Part shown: piece by piece, positions 6,821 through 14,475 of the stretch
Layout of the letters: each line of letters opens with the position of its first letter
Position numbering within the stretch: the stretch's first letter is position 1
NCBI GenBank assembly: GCA_023433925.1
Contig: JAEYTO010000005.1
Span: 1-14,475 of the forward strand
DNA length: 14,475 nucleotides
Origin: Pseudomonadota bacterium
GTDB taxonomy: Bacteria; Desulfobacterota; Desulfovibrionia; Desulfovibrionales; Desulfovibrionaceae
Direction of reading: 5' to 3'
Notes under the pieces: generated by a model
Databases searched by the model: none
The model's input: only the letters and a program-made list of their open reading frames with translations
What the model was told of the DNA's origin: nothing
Position numbers and translations under genes: made by a program

Positions 6821-6848
6821 GTTGAAGAGCCGGGACGGCTTTTTCAAC
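6821..6848 (+). terminator. Hairpin with T-run, probable terminator after rimM
   Basis: GTTGAAGAGCCG (6821-6832) pairs with CGGCTTTTTCAAC (6836-6848) with one bulged T and loop GGA. On the plus strand the 3' arm has five T's, as in an intrinsic terminator ending the rpsP-khpA-rimM transcript. Since the arms are long, it could also act on minus-strand transcripts from the small gene, whose stop is 34 bases away. Confidence 0.5.
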
Positions 6849-6882
6849 GGTCTGTTACGGATGTCCGGCTGGCGATGCGGGA

Positions 6883-7110
6883 CTATAGCGCCCCGGATGC
6901 GATGCGCAGCTTGGCGAAAGCGATGAAGATGTCAGTTGCTTTCTCGGACGAGGAAAAGGACTTGGGCACGATGGTTATCATGTCGAAGAACTTGCCTTGT
7001 TCTGGATATCCTTCGGGATAGATGCTGCCCGATGCGGTATAGCGCCCGTCTTCCGTCTTGCCCGGAGAGGGGGCGATGATGTGCTCCTGGTGCTTGTAGA
7101 CTTTGCTCAT
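6883..7110 (-). CDS. Small conserved-looking protein of unknown function
   Basis: A 75-residue protein that I do not recognise. It is very likely a real gene. The ATG at 7110 has AGGAGG eight bases upstream, the best ribosome binding site in this part of the window, preceded by AT-rich promoter-like DNA. Codon choice looks like normal coding. The sequence has no signal peptide or membrane segment. It reads as a small alpha/beta protein: TEDGRYTASGSIYPEG (19-34) may be a beta hairpin, FFDMITIVPKSF (41-52) a strand, and SEKATDIFIAFAKLRI (55-70) an amphipathic helix. It lies opposite to its neighbours, between rimM and trmD, which are normally adjacent. Its GC content is visibly lower than that of the flanking genes, which suggests a later arrival. 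Function unknown. Confidence 0.8.
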   Translation of the reverse strand: MSKVYKHQEHIIAPSPGKTEDGRYTASGSIYPEGYPEQGKFFDMITIVPKSFSSSEKATDIFIAFAKLRIASGAL

Positions 7111-7126
7111 TGTATATTCCTCCTGA

Positions 7127-7158
7127 ACTATATAACTATCTCACGAGTCTCGTCGAAA
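7127..7158 (-). promoter_or_regulatory. Candidate promoter and palindrome of the small gene
   Basis: On the minus strand TTATAT (7135-7130) or the overlapping TATAGT (7132-7127) could be the -10. TTTCGA (7158-7153) lies 17 bases before the first as a weak -35. A perfect palindrome, ACGAG-T-CTCGT (7143-7153), fills the spacer and touches the -35, where an operator might lie. Confidence 0.4.
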
Positions 7159-7180
7159 GTCCATTGTTCGTTCAGCCGCA

Positions 7181-7269
7181 CGGACGGGCCGCCGTCCGGC
7201 AGGCGCCTCGCTCCGCCGAGGGACCGCGGCGGAGCCCCCAATCGTCAGGCCCTTGACGACGCGGCCTGA
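7181..7269. repeat. Three successive hairpins upstream of trmD
   Basis: Stem one: CGGACGG (7181-7187) with CCGTCCG (7192-7198). Stem two: GCTCCGCC (7210-7217) with GGCGGAGC (7228-7235). Stem three: TCAGGCC (7245-7251) with GGCCTGA (7263-7269). All are perfect over 7-8 bp. They occupy the 279-base divergent gap between the small gene and trmD, upstream of the best trmD -10 candidate. No coding frame here is credible. Confidence 0.6.
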
Positions 7270-7299
7270 TCCCGGAACAGCTTGTGTTTGGCCCATACT

Positions 7300-7308
7300 T
7301 GGGATAAT
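7300..7308 (+). promoter_or_regulatory. Extended -10 candidate for trmD
   Basis: TG-G-GATAAT (7300-7308) matches an extended -10 element, five of six in the hexamer. TTGTGT (7282-7287) is 15 bases upstream and too close to be a good -35, which an extended -10 does not need. It would give trmD a leader of about 75 bases and a transcript independent of rimM. Confidence 0.4.
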
Positions 7309-7389
7309 CGCGGAGCGCGTGCGCCGGCCGTGCCAGGCGACCCGATCACGCTCTTCTGACCACACGATCGACCGCCTCGAGGACGAAAC

Positions 7390-8712
7390 GTGCACTTCAC
7401 CATCCTGACCCTGTTCCCCGAGTTCTTCGACTCGCCGCTGTCCACGGCCCTCATGGGCCGGGCGCGGGAGCAGGGGCTGGTCTCGTTCTCTTGCGTCAAC
7501 CCGCGCGACTTCACCTCCGACCGTCACCGCACCGTGGACGACAGGCCCTATGGCGGCGGGCCGGGCATGGTCATGATGCTCGATCCCCTGGCGCGGGCCA
7601 TCGAGTCGGTGCGCGCCGGCGGCGGCACGGGCCGCCTGCTCATGCTCTCGCCGCGCGGCCGGCCGCTCACGCAGGAGTTGGCCCGCGAACTGGCGGCCGA
7701 GGAGCGCCTCACGCTCCTATGCGGCCGCTACGAGGGCATCGACGCCCGACTGTGCGAGCTGTACCCTGTCGAGGAAGTCTCCGTGGGCGACTACGTGCTG
7801 AGCGGCGGCGAGGCCGGCGCAGTGGTGCTCCTGGAGGCCGTGGCGCGCCTGCTGCCCGGCTTCATGGGCCACGAGGGCTCGGGCGAGGAGGAGAGCTTCT
7901 CGGCCGGGCTGCTCGAATACCCGCACTATACGCGGCCCGAGGAGTACCGCGGCCTGCGCGTGCCCGAGGTGCTGCTTTCGGGCGACCACGGCCGCATCGC
8001 GGCCTGGCGCAGGGACAGAGCCCTGGAGACCACCCTGGTCACGCGGCCCGACCTGCTTGCCGAGGCGCGCCTCGATGCCCGCGACATGGCCCATCTGCGC
8101 GGGCGGCCCAGGGAGCGGCTGGGCAGGAATCTTTACGTGGCGCTGGTTCATTACCCGGTGCTGGATAAATCGGGCCGAATCACGGCGGTCTCTTTGACAA
8201 ATCTGGACGTCCACGATATAAGCCGCGTTTCCCGCACGTACGGTGCGGCCGGGCTTTATCTGGTCACGCCGCTCAAGGACCAGCAGGAGCTGGCCGAGGC
8301 GGTCCTCGGGCATTGGGTGGGCGGCCCCGGAGGCCGGTCCAACCCCGACCGCGAGGAGGCCCTGCGCCTGGCCCGCGTGCGCGAGAGCCTGGAGGCGGTC
8401 ATGGCGGACATTGAAGTCCGCGCGGGCCGCAGGCCGAGGCTCTTGGTCACAAGCGCGGCGCTGCACGCCAAGGGCCGGGGCAGGCCCAAGCCCAAGGACG
8501 TGCGGCTCGCGAGCGCCGGGGACGTTCGGCGATGGCTGGCCCGCGAGCCGGTGCTCCTGGCCCTGGGCACCGGGCACGGCCTGGCTGGCGAGGTGCTGCG
8601 AGATGCGGACGGGGTCCTGCGGCCCATCCGCTATCTGGACGAGTACAACCACCTGCCCGTGCGCGCGGCCGCGGCCATCTGCCTGGATAGGCTGTTGGCG
8701 GACCACTGGTAG
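7390..8712 (+). CDS. trmD: TrmD (tRNA m1G37 methyltransferase) fused to a second SPOUT RNA methyltransferase domain
   Basis: A 440-residue protein. Residues 1 to about 235 are TrmD, which methylates G37 of tRNAs with a G36 and prevents frameshifting. Visible marks: MHFTILTLFPEFF at the start, YGGGPGMVM (54-62), LLCGRYEGIDAR (109-120), SVGDYVLSGGE (131-141), which form the SAM-binding knot, and YPHYTRPEEYRGL (177-189). By my alignment from memory, the catalytic Asp169 of the E. coli enzyme corresponds to Glu168 here. Residues about 247-440 are a different SPOUT-type domain of the COG4752 (SAM-dependent RNA methyltransferase) family, with SLTNLDVHDISR, a knot-like ALGTGHGLAGEV (391-402) and YNHLPVRAAAAICLDRLL. 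Ordinary TrmD has about 250 residues. The start is a GTG with GAGGA seven bases upstream. The target of the second domain is unknown. It is followed after 49 bases by rplS. Confidence 0.95.
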   Translation: MHFTILTLFPEFFDSPLSTALMGRAREQGLVSFSCVNPRDFTSDRHRTVDDRPYGGGPGMVMMLDPLARAIESVRAGGGTGRLLMLSPRGRPLTQELARELAAEERLTLLCGRYEGIDARLCELYPVEEVSVGDYVLSGGEAGAVVLLEAVARLLPGFMGHEGSGEEESFSAGLLEYPHYTRPEEYRGLRVPEVLLSGDHGRIAAWRRDRALETTLVTRPDLLAEARLDARDMAHLRGRPRERLGRNLYVALVHYPVLDKSGRITAVSLTNLDVHDISRVSRTYGAAGLYLVTPLKDQQELAEAVLGHWVGGPGGRSNPDREEALRLARVRESLEAVMADIEVRAGRRPRLLVTSAALHAKGRGRPKPKDVRLASAGDVRRWLAREPVLLALGTGHGLAGEVLRDADGVLRPIRYLDEYNHLPVRAAAAICLDRLLADHW

Positions 8713-8761
8713 GAAGGACAACCGGCCCTGGGGCCGGACGCGAATTCATAAGGAGAGAGTC

Positions 8762-9118
8762 ATGGACGTCATCAAGAACATCGAGCGCGAGCACATGCGC
8801 CTTGACCTGCCCGAGTTCAGGGCCGGCGACACCATCCAGGTCTACCTGCGCATCCTTGAGGGCGAGAAGGAGCGCATCCAGATGTTCCAGGGGAACGTCA
8901 TCCGCGTGCGCAGGGGCACCACCGACTCCACCTTCACGGTGCGCAAGGTGACCGACGGCGTGGGCGTGGAGCGCATCTTCCCCATGCATTCGCCCTTCAT
9001 CGAGCGCATCGAGGTGCTTACCCAGGGCAAGGTGCGCCGCAGCCGCCTCTACTACCTGCGCAACCTGCGCGGCAAGGCCGCCCGCATCAAGGTCAAGCGC
9101 ACCGAAACCGCCCAGTAG
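8762..9118 (+). CDS. rplS: 50S ribosomal protein bL19
   Basis: The 118-residue large-subunit protein bL19, located at the interface between the subunits. The family signatures FRAGDTIQVYLRILEGEKERIQMFQG and the VRRSRLYYLRNLRGKAARIK end are present in order, and the length is normal. The ATG at 8762 is preceded by AAGGAGAG at good spacing. It follows trmD as in most bacteria and is followed by a strong hairpin. Confidence 0.98.
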   Translation: MDVIKNIEREHMRLDLPEFRAGDTIQVYLRILEGEKERIQMFQGNVIRVRRGTTDSTFTVRKVTDGVGVERIFPMHSPFIERIEVLTQGKVRRSRLYYLRNLRGKAARIKVKRTETAQ

Positions 9119-9140
9119 GCTTAGGCCAAGCGCTTTTCCG

Positions 9141-9163
9141 GGGGGAGCCCTGCGGGCTCCCCC
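9141..9163 (+). terminator. Perfect 10-bp hairpin between rplS and rnhB
   Basis: GGGGGAGCCC (9141-9150), loop TGC, GGGCTCCCCC (9154-9163), then TGTTCCTG. The stem is very strong but the T-tract is poor. It starts 22 bases past the rplS stop, so it could lower expression of rnhB and later genes relative to the ribosomal protein genes, or protect the 3' end of the upstream mRNA. Confidence 0.6.
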
Positions 9164-9189
9164 TGTTCCTGCCCGCGCGAGGAGGATGC

Positions 9190-9822
9190 TTGCCGCCGTT
9201 GGTGCCAGCCGACAAGGCCGGCCGCGTTGCCGGCGTTGACGAGGCGGGCCGGGGCTGCCTCGCCGGCCCCGTGGTCGCCGCGGCGGTCATTCTGCCTCCG
9301 TTCGCCAGGCTTCCCGGTCTGGCCGATTCCAAGCTCCTGACCCCTGACGAGCGCACCCGCCTCGAGCCGCTCATCAAGTCCCGCGCCTTGGCCTGGGCCG
9401 TGGGCGTGTCCTGGCCCCCCGAGATCGACTCGTTGAACATCCTGCGCGCCTCGCTCCTGGCCATGGGCCGGGCCGTGTCGGCGCTCGGGCTGCGTCCCGA
9501 GGAGATCCTCGTGGACGGCAACCAGTGCATCCCCGAGCAGCTCGTCTCCTTCGTGCCGCAACGCGCCGTCATCGACGGCGACCGCCTCGTGCGCTGCATC
9601 TCCGCGGCCAGCGTCCTGGCCAAGACCTTCCGCGACCGCATCATGGGCAAGCTCGACCGGCGCTATCCCGGCTACGGCTTCGCTCGCCACAAGGGCTACG
9701 GCACACGCGAGCATCTGCTGGCCCTGGCCGAGCTGGGCCCGTGCCGCATGCACCGCCTGACCTTCCGCCGCGTGCGGTTCGAGCCGGACGAAGGAGAGCA
9801 GATGTGTCTGCCCGGCCTGTGA
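9190..9822 (+). CDS. rnhB: Ribonuclease HII
   Basis: A 210-residue endonuclease that cuts RNA in RNA-DNA hybrids and at single ribonucleotides in DNA. The active-site motif GVDEAGRG is at 15-22 (Asp17 and Glu18), LADSK at 45-49 and LVDG at 107-110 with Asp109. SAASVLAKTFRDR is at 138-150, followed by GYGFARHKGYGTREH (161-175). The length is normal. The start is non-ATG: the TTG at 9190 follows AGGAGG (9180-9185) by four bases; a TTG at 9199 or GTG at 9202 would give nearly the same protein. An ATG at 9186 is out of frame. The end overlaps the yraN start. Confidence 0.96.
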   Translation: MPPLVPADKAGRVAGVDEAGRGCLAGPVVAAAVILPPFARLPGLADSKLLTPDERTRLEPLIKSRALAWAVGVSWPPEIDSLNILRASLLAMGRAVSALGLRPEEILVDGNQCIPEQLVSFVPQRAVIDGDRLVRCISAASVLAKTFRDRIMGKLDRRYPGYGFARHKGYGTREHLLALAELGPCRMHRLTFRRVRFEPDEGEQMCLPGL

Positions 9823-10220
9823 GCGATGCGCCGCACTTGGCTGCGGGCCGCGCGGGCGAGGACGCCGCCGCCGACCTCCTGCGGCGCGAGGGCTTCCGGG
9901 TGATCGCGCGCAACTGGCGCTCGGGCGGCCTGGAACTGGACATCATCTGCGAGCGTGACGGCCTGCTCGTGTTCGTGGAGGTCAAGGCGCGCGCGGCCGA
10001 GGGCTTGTCCGGCCCCGAGGAAGCCCTGACCCCGGCCAAGCGCCGCAAGCTGGCCAAGGCCATCGGCCTGTTCCTGAGCGAGCGCGGCCTGTGGGACAGG
10101 CCCTGCCGCGTGGACCTCGTGAGCGTGGTCCACGGCCCGCGCGGCGTCATCGCGAGACGCCACGAGGACGTGCTCGACTTCGCGGCCGACGCGCCGCGCT
10201 CGGCCTGGCAGCCGTGGTAG
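9804..10220 (+). CDS. yraN: YraN/UPF0102 family nuclease-fold protein
   Basis: A 138-residue protein of the UPF0102 family, which has a restriction-endonuclease-like fold; its job is not established, and its neighbours across bacteria are often rnhB and rsmI, as here. The family pattern is clear: GRAGEDAAADLLRREGF (15-31), then LELDIIC (43-49) and VFVEVKAR (56-63), giving a D-ExK-like set at Asp46, Glu59 and Lys61. I chose the GTG at 9804, with AGGAG seven bases upstream, so it overlaps the end of rnhB by 19 bases. A GTG at 9819, overlapping the rnhB stop codon, is the alternative. Both imply translational coupling. Confidence 0.9.
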   Translation: MSARPVSDAPHLAAGRAGEDAAADLLRREGFRVIARNWRSGGLELDIICERDGLLVFVEVKARAAEGLSGPEEALTPAKRRKLAKAIGLFLSERGLWDRPCRVDLVSVVHGPRGVIARRHEDVLDFAADAPRSAWQPW

Positions 10221-10234
10221 TTTGGGAGGCCAGC

Positions 10235-11089
10235 ATGGATGAACCAAGACGCGGACGCCTGCACGTCGTGGCCACGCCGCTGGGCAACGCGGGCGACCTG
10301 TCGCCGCGCGCCCGCGAGGTGCTCTCCTCGGCCGGCCTCGTGCTCGCCGAGGATACGCGCCGGGCCGGGCTGCTCTTCCAGCGCCTGGGCATCAAGGCCA
10401 GCCGTTTCATGAGCTTCTTCGAGCACAATGAGGAGGGCCGCGTGGCCCAGGTACTGGCCGAGCTGGAGCAGGGCCGCGACGTGGCCCTCATCTCGGACGC
10501 CGGCACGCCGCTCCTGTCCGATCCGGGCTACCGCCTCGTGCGCGCCTGCCGCGAGGAGGGCTTCGCCGTGTCGCCGGTTCCAGGCCCTTCGGCGCCCATC
10601 GCGGCCCTGTCGGCTTGCGGCTTGCCGCCATACCCTTTCGTTTTCCTGGGCTTTCTGCCCAGGCGGGACTCGGACATCGCCCGGCTGTTCGACGAGTTCG
10701 GCCGCGTGAAGGCCACGCTGGTCTTCTTCGAGCGCAAGAGCCGCCTGGCCGCCACCTTGAACCTGGCCGCCAAGTCCCTGGGGAACCGCGAGTTCTGCAT
10801 CGCGCGCGAATTGACCAAGGAGCACGAGGAGTTTATCCTCGGGCGACTGGGAAACCTCGGGGAAGCACGCCTCGACCTTTTGGGGGAGTTGACCGTGGTC
10901 ATCGGCCCGCCAGGCGAGGATGAGCGCACGGCCGAGGCGGAGATGCTGGCCGTGGCCGATGAGGAGGCCAGCGGCGGGGGCAGGCCCAAGGAGGTCGCCC
11001 GGCGCGTGGCCGAGCGCGTGCGCGGTTGGACGGCCAAGGCGGTGTACGAGCGCCTGATGGACAGGCGCAAGGGCGGGGAAGGGAGTTGA
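10235..11089 (+). CDS. rsmI: 16S rRNA 2'-O-ribose methyltransferase RsmI
   Basis: A 284-residue tetrapyrrole-methylase-fold enzyme that methylates the 2'-OH of C1402 in the decoding centre of 16S rRNA. Family motifs are in order: VATPLGNAGDLS (12-23), AEDTRRAGLL (38-47), FFEHNE (61-66), the SAM-binding SDAGTPLLSDPG (87-98) and VPGPSAPIAALSACGL (115-130). The length is normal. The ATG at 10235 has GGGAGG five bases upstream and lies 14 bases after the yraN stop. The C-terminus contains PKEVARRVAERVRGWTAKAV, the usual helical end. Confidence 0.96.
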   Translation: MDEPRRGRLHVVATPLGNAGDLSPRAREVLSSAGLVLAEDTRRAGLLFQRLGIKASRFMSFFEHNEEGRVAQVLAELEQGRDVALISDAGTPLLSDPGYRLVRACREEGFAVSPVPGPSAPIAALSACGLPPYPFVFLGFLPRRDSDIARLFDEFGRVKATLVFFERKSRLAATLNLAAKSLGNREFCIARELTKEHEEFILGRLGNLGEARLDLLGELTVVIGPPGEDERTAEAEMLAVADEEASGGGRPKEVARRVAERVRGWTAKAVYERLMDRRKGGEGS

Positions 11090-11109
11090 GGCCGAGCGGT
11101 GAGCCTGAA

Positions 11110-11850
11110 GTGCGGGTGCTGCTGCGCTGCTTGGCGCGCTCCTATCTCGTGGGGGCCAACTTCAACACGCGCGGCATGCAGAACATCGGCCTGAGCTACG
11201 CCATCGATCCGGGGCTGGCGGCCATCCACGCCGAGCGCAAGGCCCTGGCCGAGGCCCGCAGACGCTACCTGCGCCACTACAACACGCACCCTTTCTGGAC
11301 GCCGCTGCTCATCGGCATCTTTCTTTCGCTCGAAATGAAGATCGCCAAGAAGCAGCTCCCACCGGGCACCCTGGACAACATCCGCCATACCACGACCTAC
11401 ACCCTCTCGGCCATTGGCGATTCCGTCTTCGGCGGCGGCGTCCTCGTGCTCTGGGCCCTGGCGACCGCCTGTCTCATAGTCACTGGTCATGGCGCGGCCG
11501 CCATGCTAACAGGTGGCGTCCTGCTGCTGGGCCTGCAAGTTTTCAAGGCCGTGACCTTCTTCATCGGTTTGCGCGAGGGCTTCCGATTCCTCCCTCGACT
11601 CAAGAGGCTGAACCTCATAAATTGGGGCAGGCGCATCAAGCTCGTCAATGCCTTGCTCATGGTTCTTTTCTGGTGTCTTGTGTGGCCAAGACCGGTGCGT
11701 TGGGCCGATTGGATTCTCGGCGTCGGCGCCTTGTGCCTGATTACGTGGCTCGTGATCGTGACGCGGGTTCCTCGCGGTCTGGCCCTGGCCTTGCTGCTGG
11801 CCGGGTACGCGGTCGCGCCATATGCGCTTAACTGGCTGAAAACCCTATAG
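11110..11850 (+). CDS. Mannose-family PTS EIID-like membrane protein
   Basis: About 246 residues of the EIID subunit of the mannose/fructose/sorbose PTS. EIID normally forms the membrane channel complex with EIIC. Family marks are NFNTRGMQNIGLSYAIDPGL (17-36), YNTHPF (57-62), a TTTYTLSAIGDSVFGG stretch (94-109) in the place of the conserved GIGDS loop, and hydrophobic segments near 108-127, 130-153, 178-193, 200-217 and 223-240. The start is uncertain: the GTG at 11110 gives the family-like N-terminus MRVLLRCLARSY; a TTG at 11086, overlapping the rsmI stop, has a better purine-rich upstream. No EIIA, EIIB or EIIC is within the window, but HPr and EI follow directly. The family call is firm; the transport role is unproven. 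Confidence 0.85.
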   Translation: MRVLLRCLARSYLVGANFNTRGMQNIGLSYAIDPGLAAIHAERKALAEARRRYLRHYNTHPFWTPLLIGIFLSLEMKIAKKQLPPGTLDNIRHTTTYTLSAIGDSVFGGGVLVLWALATACLIVTGHGAAAMLTGGVLLLGLQVFKAVTFFIGLREGFRFLPRLKRLNLINWGRRIKLVNALLMVLFWCLVWPRPVRWADWILGVGALCLITWLVIVTRVPRGLALALLLAGYAVAPYALNWLKTL

Positions 11851-11886
11851 GCCCGTTCAAGTCCGGGTCCGCGGGGATAATGGTAG

Positions 11887-12180
11887 ATGGACGTGTCGGA
11901 GACACAGCAAGAGTTTCTCACCAGGCGGGTGTACGTGGTCAACGAGCTTGGCCTGCATGCGCGACCCGCCGCCAGGCTGGCTCAGGAGGCCCAGAAGTTC
12001 TCCAGCGAGATCCGGCTCAAGGTCGGGAGCCAGGAGGTGGATGCCAAGAGCATCCTCGACATCCTGACCCTGGCCGCGGGCAACGGCTCCGGGCTGGAGA
12101 TCAAGGCCAGAGGCGACGACGCCGCGCAGGCCATCGAGCACTTGGCCCGCCTGTTCCGCACCAATTTTCAGGAAGGCTGA
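11887..12180 (+). CDS. ptsH: Phosphocarrier protein HPr
   Basis: The 97-residue phosphocarrier that takes phosphate from Enzyme I and passes it to EIIA proteins. The active-site stretch NELGLHARPAARLA (19-32) carries the phosphorylated His24, equivalent to His15 in classical HPr. DAKSILDIL (52-60) carries Ser55, in the place of Ser46, the site for HPr kinase in organisms that have one; whether one exists here cannot be seen. It has about 10 more N-terminal residues than E. coli HPr. The ATG at 11887 has only a weak GGGG upstream at long spacing. It lies 36 bases after EIID and 6 before ptsI. Confidence 0.95.
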   Translation: MDVSETQQEFLTRRVYVVNELGLHARPAARLAQEAQKFSSEIRLKVGSQEVDAKSILDILTLAAGNGSGLEIKARGDDAAQAIEHLARLFRTNFQEG

Positions 12181-12186
12181 TCCCCG

Positions 12187-13959
<1,773 letters not shown>

Positions 13960-13982
13960 CCCAGGACTTATTACTCCATCCC

Positions 13983-14450
13983 ATGTGCGCGAAATCAAGC
14001 GGCGTTAAGTCCATCGCCGTGAACAAGAAGGCCCGGCACCTCTATGAGCTGCTGGAATCGTTCGAGGCCGGCCTGGCCCTCCAGGGCGTGGAGGTCAAAT
14101 CCCTGCGCCAGGGCAAGGTCGCCTTCAAGGACGGCTACGTTGATTTCAAGAACGGCGAGGCCTGGCTCAAGGGCGTGCACATCGCGCCCTACGAGAATGC
14201 CGGCTACGTGCAGATCGACCCCGAGCGCGAGCGCAAGCTGCTCCTGCACGCCTACGAGATCGAGCGCCTGACCGCCAAGGTCGAGCAGAAGGGCCTGTCC
14301 GTGGTGCCCGTGCGCATGTACTTCAAGGACGGCAGGGTCAAGATCGAAATAGCCCTGGCAAGAGGCAAGAAGCTCCACGACCGCCGCGAGGACCTCAAGC
14401 AACGGGATATAGCGAAAGACACCGCGCGGCAGTTGGCCAGGTACGATTGA
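13983..14450 (+). CDS. smpB: SsrA-binding protein SmpB
   Basis: A 155-residue partner of tmRNA, needed to free ribosomes stalled on broken mRNA. The OB-fold core shows NKKARHLYELLESFEAGL (14-31), GVEVKSLRQGKVAFKDGY (35-52), AWLKGVHIAPYE (59-70) and a basic C-terminal tail ending DIAKDTARQLARYD. The ATG at 13983 gives the normal length and is 23 bases after the ptsI stop. No clear ribosome binding site precedes it; an AGGA 16 bases away is too distant. The ssrA gene itself is not in the window. Only 25 G-rich bases remain after its stop. Confidence 0.96.
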   Translation: MCAKSSGVKSIAVNKKARHLYELLESFEAGLALQGVEVKSLRQGKVAFKDGYVDFKNGEAWLKGVHIAPYENAGYVQIDPERERKLLLHAYEIERLTAKVEQKGLSVVPVRMYFKDGRVKIEIALARGKKLHDRREDLKQRDIAKDTARQLARYD

Positions 14451-14475
14451 TGGCAGGCGGGGGGAAGGGGAACCC

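Noticed and set aside
6503..6847. Minus-strand frame between rimM and the small gene, considered as a second inserted gene
   Set aside because: It runs into the rimM coding region, has no ribosome binding site, and its upstream end lies in a hairpin with a T-run.
6649..7389. Gap between rimM and trmD examined for a tRNA or small structured RNA such as 4.5S RNA
   Set aside because: No cloverleaf with TTCGA-type T-loop and no SRP RNA tetraloop hairpin could be found; only simple hairpins and the small minus-strand gene.

Overview
The window is a high-GC bacterial chromosome segment, almost certainly from a sulfate reducer of the Desulfovibrionales (Desulfobacterota). Three things suggest this. 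The gene order ffh, rpsP, khpA, rimM, trmD, rplS, rnhB, yraN, rsmI, PTS EIID, ptsH, ptsI, smpB matches what I remember of Desulfovibrio genomes (not checked). TrmD carries the long C-terminal extension seen in that group. The gaps hold G/C-rich multi-hairpin intergenic repeats typical of these genomes.

Layout. Bases 1-221 hold no supportable gene, only a tandem array of GC-rich hairpins at the 3' end of the next gene. At 222-773 (minus) is a Slp-family outer-membrane lipoprotein, divergent from a class I/II PLP aminotransferase (941-2143, plus). The aminotransferase converges on a minus-strand GAF-domain protein with a histidine-kinase-like H-box but no ATPase domain (2321-3601). The convergent gap is filled with hairpins. 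A 312-base divergent gap leads to ffh (3914-5458).

From ffh to smpB almost everything is on the plus strand and serves translation and protein targeting: SRP54 (ffh), bS16, KhpA, RimM, TrmD fused to a second SPOUT methyltransferase domain, bL19, RNase HII, the YraN nuclease-like protein and RsmI. Then come a membrane EIID of the mannose-type PTS, HPr, Enzyme I and finally SmpB. The block is broken once, between rimM and trmD, by a small minus-strand gene (6883-7110) with its own strong ribosome binding site, AT-rich promoter region and lower GC. A hairpin with a T-run follows rimM and an extended -10 candidate precedes trmD, so I infer at least two transcription units.

The items most worth following up are the double-SPOUT TrmD fusion with glutamate where the classical catalytic aspartate is expected, the EIID-HPr-EI set lacking EIIA, EIIB and EIIC nearby, the H-box protein without an ATPase, the unknown small gene inside a ribosomal operon, and a repeat-like hairpin that seems to supply the ffh ribosome binding site. 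I found no CRISPR array, rRNA, tRNA, transposase or phage gene, and no wholly new multi-gene system that I could defend.
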